Source: Gordonia zhenghanii (GTDB lineage: Bacteria; Actinomycetota; Actinomycetes; Mycobacteriales; Mycobacteriaceae). From it: 64,000 bases of DNA. The notes beneath the pieces were generated by a model. It was given only the letters and a program-made list of their open reading frames with translations, was not told where the DNA came from and did not search any database. The stretch's first letter is position 1. Every line of letters begins with the position of its first letter. The DNA lies in contig NZ_JAKKOQ010000001.1 of the NCBI RefSeq assembly GCF_021738965.1, forward strand, positions 682,001-746,000, read 5' to 3'. Below are positions 1-9,232 of this stretch, in pieces. The translations under genes were made by a program, and so were the position numbers.

Positions 1-1
1 G

Positions 2-739
2 TCGAGCTTCGCGCGCCGGGCCACCGTCGCCCGTTCGGTACGACTGTTTCGCGAGTTCCGTCACGAGCAGACCGATCCCGACCGCTTCTACGGCGCCTTG
101 GCCGACGACACCGCGACCACGATCGCCGATCTGCACCCCGGTTCGATCGCCGGCTCCACCGTCCTGGACGTCGGCGGAGGGCCAGGCTTCTTCGCGGATG
201 CGTTCGCCGCCCGCGGCGCCGCCTATCTGTCGGTGGAACCCGATGCGGGCGAGATGCACGCGGCGGGCCTCGATCACCGGACGGCGGTCCGCGCGCAAGG
301 CCAGCATCTGCCGTTCCAGACGGCGAGTGTCGACGTCTGCTATTCGTCGAACGTCGCCGAGCACACCGACCAGCCGTGGGAGATGGCCGACGAGATGGTC
401 CGCGTGACCCGCCCCGGCGGCATGATCGTCCTCAGCTACACGCTGTGGTGGGGCCCGTTCGGCGGCCACGAGATGGGCTTGACCCACTATCTCGGCGGCC
501 ACCGCGCAGCTCGCATGTACACGCGTCGGCACGGACATCCGCCGAAGAACTTGTTCGGCGAGTCACTGTTCCCGATCACCGCAGCCGCGGGTCTGCGCTG
601 GGCGCGCACGGCGCCCGACGCGACGCTACGACTCGCCTTCCCCCGCTACCTGCCGCGGTGGGCGTGGCCGGTAGTGAAGGTCCCCGGCGTGCGGGAAGTC
701 GGCGCGACCAATCTCGTGCTCGTGATGGTGAAGCGGTAG
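2..739 (+). CDS. Class I SAM-dependent methyltransferase (5' partial)
   Basis: The reading frame is open from base 2, so the true start lies left of the window. The first visible ATG/GTG/TTG codon (TTG at 98) is internal, because the residues before it (SSFARRATVARSVRLFREFR) read as conserved protein. Motif I of the Rossmann-fold methyltransferases is clear (LDVGGGPGFF), followed by the acidic end of strand 2 (VEPD) and motif IV (DVCYSSNVAEHT). The substrate is unknown. From memory the sequence resembles the M. tuberculosis Rv0224c family of putative methyltransferases. It ends in TAG shortly before a palindromic intergenic element. Confidence 0.85.
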   Translation, partial: SSFARRATVARSVRLFREFRHEQTDPDRFYGALADDTATTIADLHPGSIAGSTVLDVGGGPGFFADAFAARGAAYLSVEPDAGEMHAAGLDHRTAVRAQGQHLPFQTASVDVCYSSNVAEHTDQPWEMADEMVRVTRPGGMIVLSYTLWWGPFGGHEMGLTHYLGGHRAARMYTRRHGHPPKNLFGESLFPITAAAGLRWARTAPDATLRLAFPRYLPRWAWPVVKVPGVREVGATNLVLVMVKR

Positions 740-743
740 CGGG

Positions 744-800
744 GGTTTCGACTCGCTTCGCTCGCTCAACCAACTACAAAGGGGCGCTGCTCAACCAGCT
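744..800. repeat. Copy A (degenerate) of the dispersed TCGACTCCGCTCGATCAAC-type element
   Basis: Just after the methyltransferase stop the sequence TTTCGACTCGCTTCGCTCGCTCAACC is followed by a second GCTCAACCAGCT, a degenerate version of the right arm and tail of the intergenic element seen at 4903, 18238, 20292, 47071 and 58955. It lies between two convergent genes (stops at 739 and 815), a position suited to a bidirectional terminator. Confidence 0.55.
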
Positions 801-814
801 ACCGGAGACGCCGA

Positions 815-1315
815 TCAGTGCGGCAGCTTGCCCTTGCACGAGAACGGTCCGCCGCCCGAGGTCGACGACGCCAACAGTTCTTCGCCCTGCATGATCGTGC
901 AGGTGATCCGGCCGCGGACGACGATGCCAGACAGTTCCGCGTGCTTGCCCTTGAGCGTCGTCTTCTGCTGCCACGGGGTCCCGGTGATGACGACGACCTG
1001 CTTCTTGTTGCCCGATCGGTACGTGACGCCGACAACCTCCCCGTCGCCGGTGAGCTGGTAGGTCACGCTGCCCGGCTCCCCGGTCGGCCGGGTGTGCGTC
1101 GATTCGGGAGTGGAGGTCGGCGTCGACGTGGAAGTGGACGTCGGCGTGGACGTGGTGGAGGTCGGCGACGAGACGACGACCGTCGTCGGGGCAGCGCTCT
1201 CGGGCGAGGACGTCCTGTCCCGAACGATGAGCACCGCGACCACGACCACCGCGACCAGCGCGAGGAACGTCACGATCGAGAGCACCACCGTCCGTCTGGT
1301 GTTCGGTCTGCTCAT
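815..1315 (-). CDS. MmpS-like membrane-anchored protein
   Basis: 166 aa. An N-terminal transmembrane helix (about residues 10-30, VVLSIVTFLALVAVVVVAVL) is followed by a long Ser/Thr/Pro linker (about residues 35-75) and a compact C-terminal beta-rich domain. That domain follows the MmpS pattern: V-T-Y-x-x-x-G-D-G near its start, a central TPW, and a late ITCTIM with paired cysteines (CTIM...FSCKG). MmpS proteins normally pair with MmpL transporters as periplasmic accessory subunits. Here the gene is 52 nt downstream of an FtsX-like ABC permease instead, in an apparent three-gene operon. GAGGTGC about 8 nt before ATG 1315 supports the start. Confidence 0.7.
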   Translation of the reverse strand: MSRPNTRRTVVLSIVTFLALVAVVVVAVLIVRDRTSSPESAAPTTVVVSSPTSTTSTPTSTSTSTPTSTPESTHTRPTGEPGSVTYQLTGDGEVVGVTYRSGNKKQVVVITGTPWQQKTTLKGKHAELSGIVVRGRITCTIMQGEELLASSTSGGGPFSCKGKLPH

Positions 1316-1367
1316 GTCTGCACCTCGTGCTGGTGGTCGCGATCGCCCGACCTGTCCAGTCGAGCTG

Positions 1368-3941
1368 TCACGATTCTACGATCGCCTCCAGCGGCCGAGT
1401 CCGGGCAGCGGTGATCGCAGGCCACAGCGACGCGACCACACCGACCACCGCGGCTCCGACGAGCGTCCCACCGATCAGCCCCCACGGAATGACGACCCCT
1501 TCGAGTCCCCAGTAGGCCAGAGTCCGGACGAGCGGGATCGCGATCGCCAGCCCCAGGACCACACCGAGCAACGCTCCGAACACGGCGATGTACGTCGACT
1601 CCAAATAGATGGAGCGGCGGACCTGCGACCGGGCCATACCGACGGCGCGCAGCATGCCGATCTCCTTCTTGCGCTCCACCACCGACAAGGCGAGCGTGTT
1701 GACGATGCCGAGGACGGCGATCGCCAACGACAACGCGAGCAGCGCATACAAGGTCACCAGCATCTGGTCGATGGTGGACGACACCGTGCTCTTGAACTCT
1801 TCTCGGTCCTGGATCTGGACGACGAGATACTGCTTCGTCACATCCTCGATCTGGGTGCGCAACTCGTCGGCGTCGACGCCGGGCTTGCCCTTGATCCAGA
1901 TGGGTGAGGCCTGTCGCATCGACTCGACCGGCACCAGTTTCAGATAGGCGTCCTTGCCGACGATCCGCGGTCCGACCACTTCGCTGTCCTCGTACACGCC
2001 GGTGATCGTGACGGGCACTGCGTCGCCGGTCGGTGCGGTCAGTGTGATCTTCTGGCCGAGCTTCCACCCCTGATCACGTGCGGTCGACTCGTCGATCGCG
2101 AGGCCGTCGCCCGGCACGTCGATGCTGCCTTGGACAGCGTTGACGACGGCGACGTCGTTGAGCGATCCGCCGAGCGCAGCCGTCATCCAGACGGGTTTGT
2201 CGTCGACCTTCGCGGTCGCCACTGCCTGACTGATGACGACCCCGGCGTCGGGGACCTTCGCGCGGACCGTGTCGGCGACGCCGATCGGCAACGGCCCGTT
2301 GTTGGTCGACGACATGATGAAGTCAGCGGTCACGCCCTTGTCCACGGCGCTGTTCACGGTCCCCTTGAACGAGGTGCCGATGGTGCCGATGACGACGACG
2401 AGCATCAGCCCGAGAGTCAACGCGAACGCAGTGGCCGCCGAACGGCGCGGATTGCGGACCGCGTTGGTGTGGGCGAGCTTGCCGACGGTCCCGAACGGCT
2501 TGGCGAAGAGCGCCCCGAGCGCGCCGACGAACGGCTGCGACAAGGCCGGCGCGCCCAGCACCACAGCGACCACCGCGAGGACCGCACCGAGGCCCACGAT
2601 CAACGCGCGTGCGGTGCCTTCGCCGAGCCCGCCGATCACCAGGGCGAGGACGCCCAGCACGCCCAGGATCGCTGCCACGAGCGTCCGCTTGCGCAGGGAG
2701 CCCGCTCCGGGTTCCACGGTGCTCGACCGCATGGCTTCGACCGGCGGGATGCGCGATGCACGACGCGCCGGTATCCACGCGCTGAGCATGGTGACGACGA
2801 CGCCCACGAACAGTGCGGCGATGACTGCCGTCGCACCGATCTGAATGCCGTTGGACGGCAGCCCCTGCGACTCGGTGAACGCGAGCAGGAGCGCCGCCAC
2901 ACCGATACCGAGGCCGAGGCCGACGAGCCCGCCGATCACGCCGACGATCGACGCCTCCAACAGCACCGACCGCGACACGTCCTTCCGGCTCGCGCCGATC
3001 GCGCGGAGCAGCGCCAACTCCTTGTTTCGCTGGGCGACGATCATCGAGAAGGTGTTGTAGATGATGAACGTTCCGACGAGCAGCCCGATCGCAGCGAAGG
3101 CGAGGAACACCGCCTGAATGATCGTGAGGAACTGATCGATCTGGGACTTCTGGTCTTCCCGCACCTGGTCGCCCGTGCGGACCTGGTACAGGTCGTCGAC
3201 GGTCTTCGCGTCGCCGAGCGCGCCGTGGACGGCGTCCCGCAACTGGGTGTCCGAGACGCCGGGCTTAGCGGTCATGTCGACGACCGAGACGTACTCGCCG
3301 TCGGAGAAGTACTGGTTCGCAGTGTCCTTGTCGAACGCGATGCCGACGAAGCCGCCAGTGGACGTCGGCATGTCGGAGAGTCCGACGACCGTCACCTGCA
3401 GGGGATCGGAGATTCCGGTTCCGAGCACGACTGTCGTCGTCGATCCGACATGCAGACCGGCCTTGTCGGCCGCGTCCTTGTTGATCAGGATCTCGCCCTC
3501 TTTCGCCGGCGCCCGACCGTCGACGACGGTGTTCGAGTCGCCGATGCCCTGGTCCGGTGGCAGATACGCCGACGCGACGCTCGGCGCCCCACCGGTCTGG
3601 ATCGCCTTGCCCGACGAGTCGGCGACGGTGACGGGACCGCTGACGTTCTCGACGATGCGGTCGATGCCCAGCTGGTCCTTCTGTTTCCGGAGCTGGTCGA
3701 CGACGTCGACGGGCACGCCCGGCGACTGCGAGTCGGCAGCCGTCACCTCGACGGCGACGCCGCGCGCAGCGTTGTCGAAGATCGAGTTGAACGCCGACGA
3801 GACCGTCGACGTGAAGATGAGCGCCGCTGCGACGAAACTCGTGCCGAGCACCACGGAGAAGACGGTGAGGACGAGCCGAAGCTTATGTGAGGAGAGACTG
3901 CGGACAGAGACTTTCCGCATCACCGAGGACGCCATGATCAC
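1368..3941 (-). CDS. FtsX/MacB-type ABC transporter permease
   Basis: 857 aa. It has an N-terminal transmembrane helix (about 23-45), a first extracytoplasmic MacB-like domain, a helix cluster near 270-400 (FtsX domain 1), another near 410-510, a second extracytoplasmic domain, and a C-terminal three-helix FtsX domain (about 730-850). FtsX motifs such as LLRAIGASR and MLRAVGMAR, which contact the ATPase, follow both helix clusters. This duplicated architecture is typical of actinobacterial lipoprotein or antimicrobial export permeases. The start overlaps the stop of the upstream ATPase by 4 nt, so the two are translationally coupled. The substrate cannot be read from the sequence. Confidence 0.9.
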   Translation of the reverse strand: MIMASSVMRKVSVRSLSSHKLRLVLTVFSVVLGTSFVAAALIFTSTVSSAFNSIFDNAARGVAVEVTAADSQSPGVPVDVVDQLRKQKDQLGIDRIVENVSGPVTVADSSGKAIQTGGAPSVASAYLPPDQGIGDSNTVVDGRAPAKEGEILINKDAADKAGLHVGSTTTVVLGTGISDPLQVTVVGLSDMPTSTGGFVGIAFDKDTANQYFSDGEYVSVVDMTAKPGVSDTQLRDAVHGALGDAKTVDDLYQVRTGDQVREDQKSQIDQFLTIIQAVFLAFAAIGLLVGTFIIYNTFSMIVAQRNKELALLRAIGASRKDVSRSVLLEASIVGVIGGLVGLGLGIGVAALLLAFTESQGLPSNGIQIGATAVIAALFVGVVVTMLSAWIPARRASRIPPVEAMRSSTVEPGAGSLRKRTLVAAILGVLGVLALVIGGLGEGTARALIVGLGAVLAVVAVVLGAPALSQPFVGALGALFAKPFGTVGKLAHTNAVRNPRRSAATAFALTLGLMLVVVIGTIGTSFKGTVNSAVDKGVTADFIMSSTNNGPLPIGVADTVRAKVPDAGVVISQAVATAKVDDKPVWMTAALGGSLNDVAVVNAVQGSIDVPGDGLAIDESTARDQGWKLGQKITLTAPTGDAVPVTITGVYEDSEVVGPRIVGKDAYLKLVPVESMRQASPIWIKGKPGVDADELRTQIEDVTKQYLVVQIQDREEFKSTVSSTIDQMLVTLYALLALSLAIAVLGIVNTLALSVVERKKEIGMLRAVGMARSQVRRSIYLESTYIAVFGALLGVVLGLAIAIPLVRTLAYWGLEGVVIPWGLIGGTLVGAAVVGVVASLWPAITAARTRPLEAIVES

Positions 3942-4723
3942 TGCTGCCCGGTAGTCGCGGAGCCGGGCGCTGCGTCGTCGAGGTGCTTCATGACCTCGAA
4001 GACGTCGTCGGCGGTCGGCCTACGCAATTCGCGGACCAGCGCGCCGTCGGCCAGGAACACGACCCGGTCGGCGTAGGCCGCCGCGCGCGGGTCGTGGGTG
4101 ACGATGACGACGGTCTGCCCGAACTCGTCGGTCGCCGCACGCAAAATGTCCAGGACCTCCCCGGACGAGCGGGAGTCGAGGTTGCCGGTCGGCTCGTCGC
4201 CGAAAATGATGTCTGGTCGTCCGACGAGGGCGCGGGCACACGCGACGCGTTGCTGCTGGCCGCCGGATAATTCGCTCGGACGGTGGCTCAACCGGTCTTT
4301 GATGCCGAGCCTGCCGATCACTGTGTCGAACCATTCGCGGTCGACGTCGCGGCCCGCGATGCCCTGAGGGAGCGTGATGTTCTCCTCCGCGGTCAGCGTC
4401 GGCACCAGGTTGAACGCTTGGAACACGAAGCCGATGCGGTCGCGCCGCAGCTTGGTCATCTCCTTGTCGGACAATCCGGCCAGTTCGACGGACCCGATGC
4501 GCACCGTCCCCTCCGTCGCGGTGTCCAGACCGGCCAGGCAATGCATGAGCGTCGACTTGCCCGAACCCGACGGCCCCATGATCGCGGTGAACTCGCCCGT
4601 CTGGAACCCGATGCTCACGCCACGCAGCGCATGGACGACGGTGTCGCCCGATCCGTACGTCTTGACCACGCCCTCGGCGCGTGCGGCGAACTGCTCATCC
4701 TGGGCAACGGCTGCGTGTGTCAT
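3938..4723 (-). CDS. ABC transporter ATP-binding protein (MacB/LolD type)
   Basis: 261 aa. All nucleotide-binding motifs are present: Walker A GPSGSGKST, Q-loop (FVFQAFNLVP), signature LSGGQQQRV, Walker B IIFGDEP with the catalytic Glu, and the H-loop THD. The sequence belongs to the MacB/LolD/FtsE-like subfamily that partners FtsX permeases, in agreement with the overlapping permease downstream. It is the first gene of the three-gene operon ATPase-permease-MmpS-like. The 251-nt gap upstream to pckG holds a terminator-like palindrome and the presumed promoter. Confidence 0.93.
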   Translation of the reverse strand: MTHAAVAQDEQFAARAEGVVKTYGSGDTVVHALRGVSIGFQTGEFTAIMGPSGSGKSTLMHCLAGLDTATEGTVRIGSVELAGLSDKEMTKLRRDRIGFVFQAFNLVPTLTAEENITLPQGIAGRDVDREWFDTVIGRLGIKDRLSHRPSELSGGQQQRVACARALVGRPDIIFGDEPTGNLDSRSSGEVLDILRAATDEFGQTVVIVTHDPRAAAYADRVVFLADGALVRELRRPTADDVFEVMKHLDDAAPGSATTGQQ

Positions 4724-4902
4724 ACGTCAAGAGTTCCAAACACTGGGGCGAAGCGCTATCCGGAATCTCCCTGAGGACGATCGTGATTCACATGCGGGTA
4801 CCTCCCCGCCGCTGATCTGCCCTGTTCAGGGCGACCGTTCGCCAGACGATACGGACGAACTGTGTTGTGAGACAACGGTGCGAAACGGCAGTGAAATAGA
4901 AC

Positions 4903-4978
4903 GAGCGGAGCCGAGAAGATCTCGACTCCGCTCGATCAACAGAGGTACCGCTCGATCAGCAAGTTGCCGCTGAATCAG
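4903..4978. repeat. Copy B of the dispersed palindromic element; probable pckG terminator
   Basis: GAGCGGAGCCGAGA (4903-4916) and TCTCGACTCCGCTC (4920-4933) form a 14-base stem with one mismatch around a 3-nt loop. To the right, CGCTCGATCA-like units recur at about 19-20 bp spacing (4930, 4949, 4968), which is the tandem-tail arrangement of the larger copies at 20292 and 58955. It lies just past the pckG stop codon on the minus strand, so it probably ends that transcript. Confidence 0.7.
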
Positions 4979-6795
4979 CTCAGGCGCTCGCGGAGGCCGT
5001 CGAGCTCGTTGCGGAGCGCGGTCGGCAGCTTGTCGCCGACGAAGGAGAACCACTCCTCGATGCTCGGCAGCTCGTCGCGCCACTCGTCGGTGTCCACGGC
5101 GAGCGCCTCGGCGAGGTCGTCGACCGATACGTCCAGCCCGGTCAGGTCAAGCTCTTCGGGCTTGGCGACGATGCCGATCGGCGTCTCGACACCCTCGACA
5201 CGACCCTCGATGCGGTCGACCATCCACTTGAGGACGCGGCTGTTCTCGCCGAATCCCGGCCACAGGAAGCGGCCGTCGGCTCCGCGGCGGAACCAGTTGA
5301 CGTAGAACACGGCTGGCAGTTCGGCGCCGTTGCGGCGACCGATGTTCAGCCAGTGCTCGAAGTAGTCGCCGACGTGGTAGCCGAGGAACGGCAGCATCGC
5401 CATCGGGTCGCGGCGAGTGGTGCCGACCTTGCCCTCTGCGGCAGCGGTCTGCTCCGAACCGACCGTCGCACCCATGAAGACGGCGTGCTCCCAGTCGCGG
5501 GCCTGCGTGACCAGCGGAACCGTCGTCTTGCGACGTCCACCGAACAGGATCGCCGAGATCGGCACGCCCTGCGGATCGTCCCACTCGGGAGCGAGCGTCG
5601 GGCACTGCGACATCGGGGTGCAGTACCGCGAGTTCGGATGCGCGGCCTTGGTGTCCGAGTCCGGCGTCCAGTCGTTGCCGAGCCAGTCGACGAGGTGGTC
5701 GGGCGCCTCGCCGATGCCCTCCCACCAGACGTCGCCGTCGTCGGTACGGGCGACGTTCGTGTACAGGGTGTTGCCAGCCTCGATGGTCTGCATCGCGGTC
5801 GGGTTCGAGTCCATGCCCGTCCCCGGTGCGACACCGAAGAAGCCGAACTCGGGGTTCACGGCGTACAGGCGACCGTCCTGGCCGTAGCGCATCCAGGCGA
5901 TGTCGTCGCCGACGGTCTCGGCGCGCCACCCCGGCAGGGTCGGCAGGATCATCGCGAGGTTGGTCTTACCGCAGGCCGACGGGAACGCGGCCGCGATGTA
6001 GTAGACCTTCTCCTCGGGCGAGATCAGCTTGAGGATCAGCATGTGCTCGGCCAGCCAGCCCTCGTCGTGCGCCATCGCCGACGCGATGCGCAGCGCGTAG
6101 CACTTCTTGCCCAGCAGCGCGTTGCCGCCGTAGCCCGAGCCGTACGACCAGATCACGCGATCTTCGGGGAACTGGACGATGTACTTTTCTGGGTTGCACG
6201 GCCACGGCACGTCTTCCTGGCCTGGCTCGAGGGGAGCGCCGACGGAGTGCAGTGCCCGCACGAAGAAACCGTCGGTTCCGAGGGTTTCGAGGACCTTCGG
6301 GCCGACGCGGGTCATGACGCGCATCGACATGACGACGTACGCCGAGTCGGTGATCTCCACGCCCAGCTTCGGATCGTCCGAGCCGAGCGGTCCCATGCAG
6401 AACGGGACGACGTACATGGTGCGACCACGCATGCAGCCGCGGTACAGCTCGGTCATCGTCGTGCGCATCTCTTCCGGGTCGACCCAGTTGTTGGTCGGTC
6501 CGGCTGCTTCCTCGGTCTTGGAGCAGATGAAGGTGCGCGACTCGACACGGGCGACGTCGGCGGGATCGGAGAGTGCCAGGAACGAGTTCGGCTTCTTGTC
6601 GTCGTTCAGCTTCACCATGGTGCCGGCCTCGACGAGCTCACCGGACAGGCGAGTCCACTCTTCGTCACTACCGTCCGACCAGACCACCTTGTCGGGCTGC
6701 GTGAGTTCGGCGACCTCGGCCACCCATTCCAGCAGTCCGGCGTGTGTCGTCGGGGCGTTTCCGGGTTCGAGGCCCGGAATGGTCGCAGCGGTCAT
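4975..6795 (-). CDS. pckG: Phosphoenolpyruvate carboxykinase (GTP)
   Basis: 606 aa from the chosen ATG at 6795, which is preceded by GAGGAG at good spacing; an upstream in-frame extension to 6876 is rejected. It catalyses oxaloacetate + GTP to PEP + GDP + CO2, the entry to gluconeogenesis, in the cytoplasm. GTP-PEPCK signatures are visible: the P-loop with reactive Cys [10 protein letters not shown], the metal-binding GDDIAWM, and the C-terminal [19 protein letters not shown] segment that shapes the guanine site. Length equals that of M. tuberculosis PckA. It lies beside the trmB/mmpL3 block, as in mycobacteria. Confidence 0.97.
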   Translation of the reverse strand: MTAATIPGLEPGNAPTTHAGLLEWVAEVAELTQPDKVVWSDGSDEEWTRLSGELVEAGTMVKLNDDKKPNSFLALSDPADVARVESRTFICSKTEEAAGPTNNWVDPEEMRTTMTELYRGCMRGRTMYVVPFCMGPLGSDDPKLGVEITDSAYVVMSMRVMTRVGPKVLETLGTDGFFVRALHSVGAPLEPGQEDVPWPCNPEKYIVQFPEDRVIWSYGSGYGGNALLGKKCYALRIASAMAHDEGWLAEHMLILKLISPEEKVYYIAAAFPSACGKTNLAMILPTLPGWRAETVGDDIAWMRYGQDGRLYAVNPEFGFFGVAPGTGMDSNPTAMQTIEAGNTLYTNVARTDDGDVWWEGIGEAPDHLVDWLGNDWTPDSDTKAAHPNSRYCTPMSQCPTLAPEWDDPQGVPISAILFGGRRKTTVPLVTQARDWEHAVFMGATVGSEQTAAAEGKVGTTRRDPMAMLPFLGYHVGDYFEHWLNIGRRNGAELPAVFYVNWFRRGADGRFLWPGFGENSRVLKWMVDRIEGRVEGVETPIGIVAKPEELDLTGLDVSVDDLAEALAVDTDEWRDELPSIEEWFSFVGDKLPTALRNELDGLRERLS

Positions 6796-6909
6796 GCGGA
6801 TCTCCTCAGTAACGGCAATGCCCACGCCAGTAGTTCCGTCCAGGCGCAGTTGACGTCGAGGATACGCGTTGTACACAGCACTTCGGCACTCGGTTGGGCG
6901 AGGAATTCG

Positions 6910-7239
6910 TCACGGTAGGCGGCCGAGTGACGTGGGTCTCCATGGGAGCGGTTCGTCGCATTCATCCGAGACGGTGACTCGACCGGCCGTGTCCAGCCGT
7001 GTCATTCGGTCTACCCGGCCGTCTCCGTCGGTGTCCGTGAGGATCACCGGGTCGCCCGCGGCCTCCGTCGTTATCGAGTCGGGGACGCCGTCGGCGTCGG
7101 CATCGAGTTCGGCGGGGCCGAGGTCCCACAATTGTCCGTCGTCGTAGATCCAGAGGTCGTCGCCCGCGTGCGCGGCCGCAGACGATCCAGCGTCGGCGAC
7201 GTCGCCGTCCGCGGATTCGATGCCGAACCAGTCCTCCAT
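6910..7239 (-). CDS. Small acidic protein with DxDGDG repeats
   Basis: 109 aa, no signal peptide or membrane segment. Two acidic calcium-loop-like motifs occur in the middle, DADADGVPDS and DTDGDGRVDR, resembling thrombospondin type-3 or dockerin-like Ca-binding loops. The flanks contain W-x-Y-x-x-x-G-x-x-W-D, another recurrent pattern of tandem repeat proteins. GGAAGG about 7 nt upstream of ATG 7239 supports the start. It lies between pckG and the GTPase-like pair on the same strand, 26 nt after the latter. The family resembles short DUF proteins of Nocardiaceae and Gordoniaceae (possibly DUF6802). Function unknown. Confidence 0.75.
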   Translation of the reverse strand: MEDWFGIESADGDVADAGSSAAAHAGDDLWIYDDGQLWDLGPAELDADADGVPDSITTEAAGDPVILTDTDGDGRVDRMTRLDTAGRVTVSDECDEPLPWRPTSLGRLP

Positions 7240-7265
7240 CGTGCCTTCCGTGAGCCTCTATAAGG

Positions 7266-8441
7266 TTAGACGTTCCGCGCGGGCGTTCGGTTCCATGCTT
7301 CTCGCCCCACGGCGGCTTCGACGTCGCTCAACTGTGCGGCCAACCGGTGCTCCAACGCAGTCCGCCGCAAGGTCACGGTGTCCGCCGTCCACCGCCGCAG
7401 CGCGGTGCGGGTCGAGGCCGTCCGACGCACGCCGACGATCCAGGCGGCCACCGCGAGTCCCGTCAGCGCGGTGAGCGCCGTCCCCGTCCATCCCAGACCG
7501 GCCCATTGCGCCATCGGCGAGACGAGAACCCGCCCGGCGCCGAACCCGGCAGTGACTCCGAACAGCAGCATCACCGCGTCCTCCGCATTGGGACGTCGTT
7601 CCGGCGGCGGTGCGACCGCCCCACTGGTGCGCGCCCTCACGTGCGGACTCGACGGTCTCGGACCGCCGATCTCCGGCGAGCCGAGGGCCGCCACGGCGCG
7701 CACCCGGTCGAGTCGCTCGGCGAGCAGCGCATCCGCAGCGACGTCGACGGCCGCCATCGCGTCGCTCAGCCACTGCGTGTACTCGTCGACATCGCGGCGG
7801 CGCACTCTCGCGCACTCCCGATCGGCGGTGACGGCGAGTCCCTGGATGCTCTCGCGAGCCGCGGTGACCACATCCGCGCGTGCCGCACTGACGCCCGCGC
7901 GGACCCCGGTCAACCGGTCGGCGCGGGACGGTCCGACGGGCGGCCGTCTCATTGCGCCTCCAGCGCACCGCGTCGTGCCGAGTGTGACGACCTCGGTCGG
8001 TGGGCGCACCGGCGTCGACTCCCCAGGTTCGACGCCGGCGAACCAGCGCCGCACATCGTCGAGACCGCCGCCGGTCTCGACCGAGACGGCGAACAGTGCG
8101 AGGCGACGGTCCGGATCGAGGATCACCCGAGCGCGCGCCACGAGGTCGGGCCAGTCCGGGTACCGGTCCACCCGGGTGGCCACGAGCGCAGTCGACACCC
8201 CGCGATCGGCGAGGTCGGCCAGCAGGTCGCGTTCTTCGGCGCCCGGCTCGCACGAGAGATCGAGCGCGACGACGACGCATCGCCCCGCAGCGTCCCTTTC
8301 TCTCGCAGTGCCCCTGTCTCGCACAGTGCCCCAGCCTGACGAGGTTCCGCCGAGGGCGGCTGCGAGACCGTCAGGATCAGCGCCGACCACACCCACAACG
8401 TGCACGCAGGCATCCCCGCCGTCGCCGGCCCACTCACTCAT
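7266..8441 (-). CDS. Degenerate GTPase-like membrane protein (Rv0210-like position)
   Basis: 391 aa from ATG 8441, which overlaps the upstream stop in ATGA; a longer frame to 8519 is rejected. The N-terminal third looks like a G-domain that has lost its P-loop: strand VVGVVGADPDGLAAALGG, then VVALDLSCEP in the switch II position, then ALVATRVD in the NKxD position. The C-terminal half holds a pair of hydrophobic helices (about 255-305) followed by a basic, Arg-rich helix. This is the layout of bacterial dynamin-like or IniA/IniC-type membrane GTPases. Partner of the overlapping upstream gene. Function unknown. Confidence 0.7.
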   Translation of the reverse strand: MSEWAGDGGDACVHVVGVVGADPDGLAAALGGTSSGWGTVRDRGTARERDAAGRCVVVALDLSCEPGAEERDLLADLADRGVSTALVATRVDRYPDWPDLVARARVILDPDRRLALFAVSVETGGGLDDVRRWFAGVEPGESTPVRPPTEVVTLGTTRCAGGAMRRPPVGPSRADRLTGVRAGVSAARADVVTAARESIQGLAVTADRECARVRRRDVDEYTQWLSDAMAAVDVAADALLAERLDRVRAVAALGSPEIGGPRPSSPHVRARTSGAVAPPPERRPNAEDAVMLLFGVTAGFGAGRVLVSPMAQWAGLGWTGTALTALTGLAVAAWIVGVRRTASTRTALRRWTADTVTLRRTALEHRLAAQLSDVEAAVGREAWNRTPARNV

Positions 8442-9112
8442 GGGTGCACCCCCACGAGCGCCTGTTCGGCGCCCTCGCGTGCCGCCCCGCGCGCAGCGAG
8501 CAGTCGCAGATCCGCGCACAGTCGGCGATCCCGCAGCGACGCGACTTCCCCGGACACCGCGCGGACGGCATCGGCGACGGCGTCGATCCCGCTCGCGTCG
8601 TGCAGCCTCGTCGCGATGTCGGCACCCGACAGCTGTGGCTCTGCGGCCAACCAGTCCTGCGCCGCCGCGACCCCGCGGATTCCGTAACTCCTCACGACGT
8701 CGTCGCCGGGTTCGGCGGCGCGCAGCACGGCGAGCGCTGACGGGCCGACCGTCGCCGACGCCCAGAGCGCGGACACCGGAACGACCGGACGGCCGAGGAC
8801 ATCGGCTGCCGCGGCGGCCTCGGCTCGGGAGTCGTCGCGGACATCGGCCTTGCCCGCGACGACGATCAGCGGCGTCTGCGCGCTACACGCGCGGACGTCG
8901 CATCTGCGTGCTCCGGAGCCGATCACGCGGACGAGGAGGTCAGCCCCGCCCGGCGGGTCCGCGTCGCCGATCACCGTGCAGCACAGTCGAAACCGTGACC
9001 GCAAGGCGGCCGCCACGGTGTGCGCGCCAACGCCTGGATGCCCGCTGACAGCTACCGCGAGCGGCGCCATACGCCGCCGTCTGGCCGCCGCGAACGTCTG
9101 GTGTTCCCCCAT
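8438..9112 (-). CDS. GTPase-like accessory protein (Rv0209-like position)
   Basis: 224 aa from ATG 9112, preceded by GGGGGAGG. A much longer open frame to 10012 runs antisense through trmB and is rejected. The N-terminus has a P-loop-like VAVSGHPGVGAHTVAAAL, though the expected GKS/T is replaced by GAHT. IVVAGKAD stands at the NKxD position, and a conserved-looking VPVSALWA resembles the G5 SAx motif. It overlaps the next gene by 4 nt. The pair is divergent from trmB, as Rv0209 and Rv0210 are in M. tuberculosis. Nucleotide binding is doubtful with this P-loop. Confidence 0.7.
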   Translation of the reverse strand: MGEHQTFAAARRRRMAPLAVAVSGHPGVGAHTVAAALRSRFRLCCTVIGDADPPGGADLLVRVIGSGARRCDVRACSAQTPLIVVAGKADVRDDSRAEAAAAADVLGRPVVPVSALWASATVGPSALAVLRAAEPGDDVVRSYGIRGVAAAQDWLAAEPQLSGADIATRLHDASGIDAVADAVRAVSGEVASLRDRRLCADLRLLAARGAAREGAEQALVGVHP

Positions 9113-9232
9113 CTGGACGCCTCCCCCGAGAGTCGAACCCGACGCTACCCGCCGCCGATGGCCGACGGCGCCGGTTGCAGACATCCGGGTGTCGGTTGTG
9201 GATAACGGCCCGACGTGCGACACCATGGAGCG

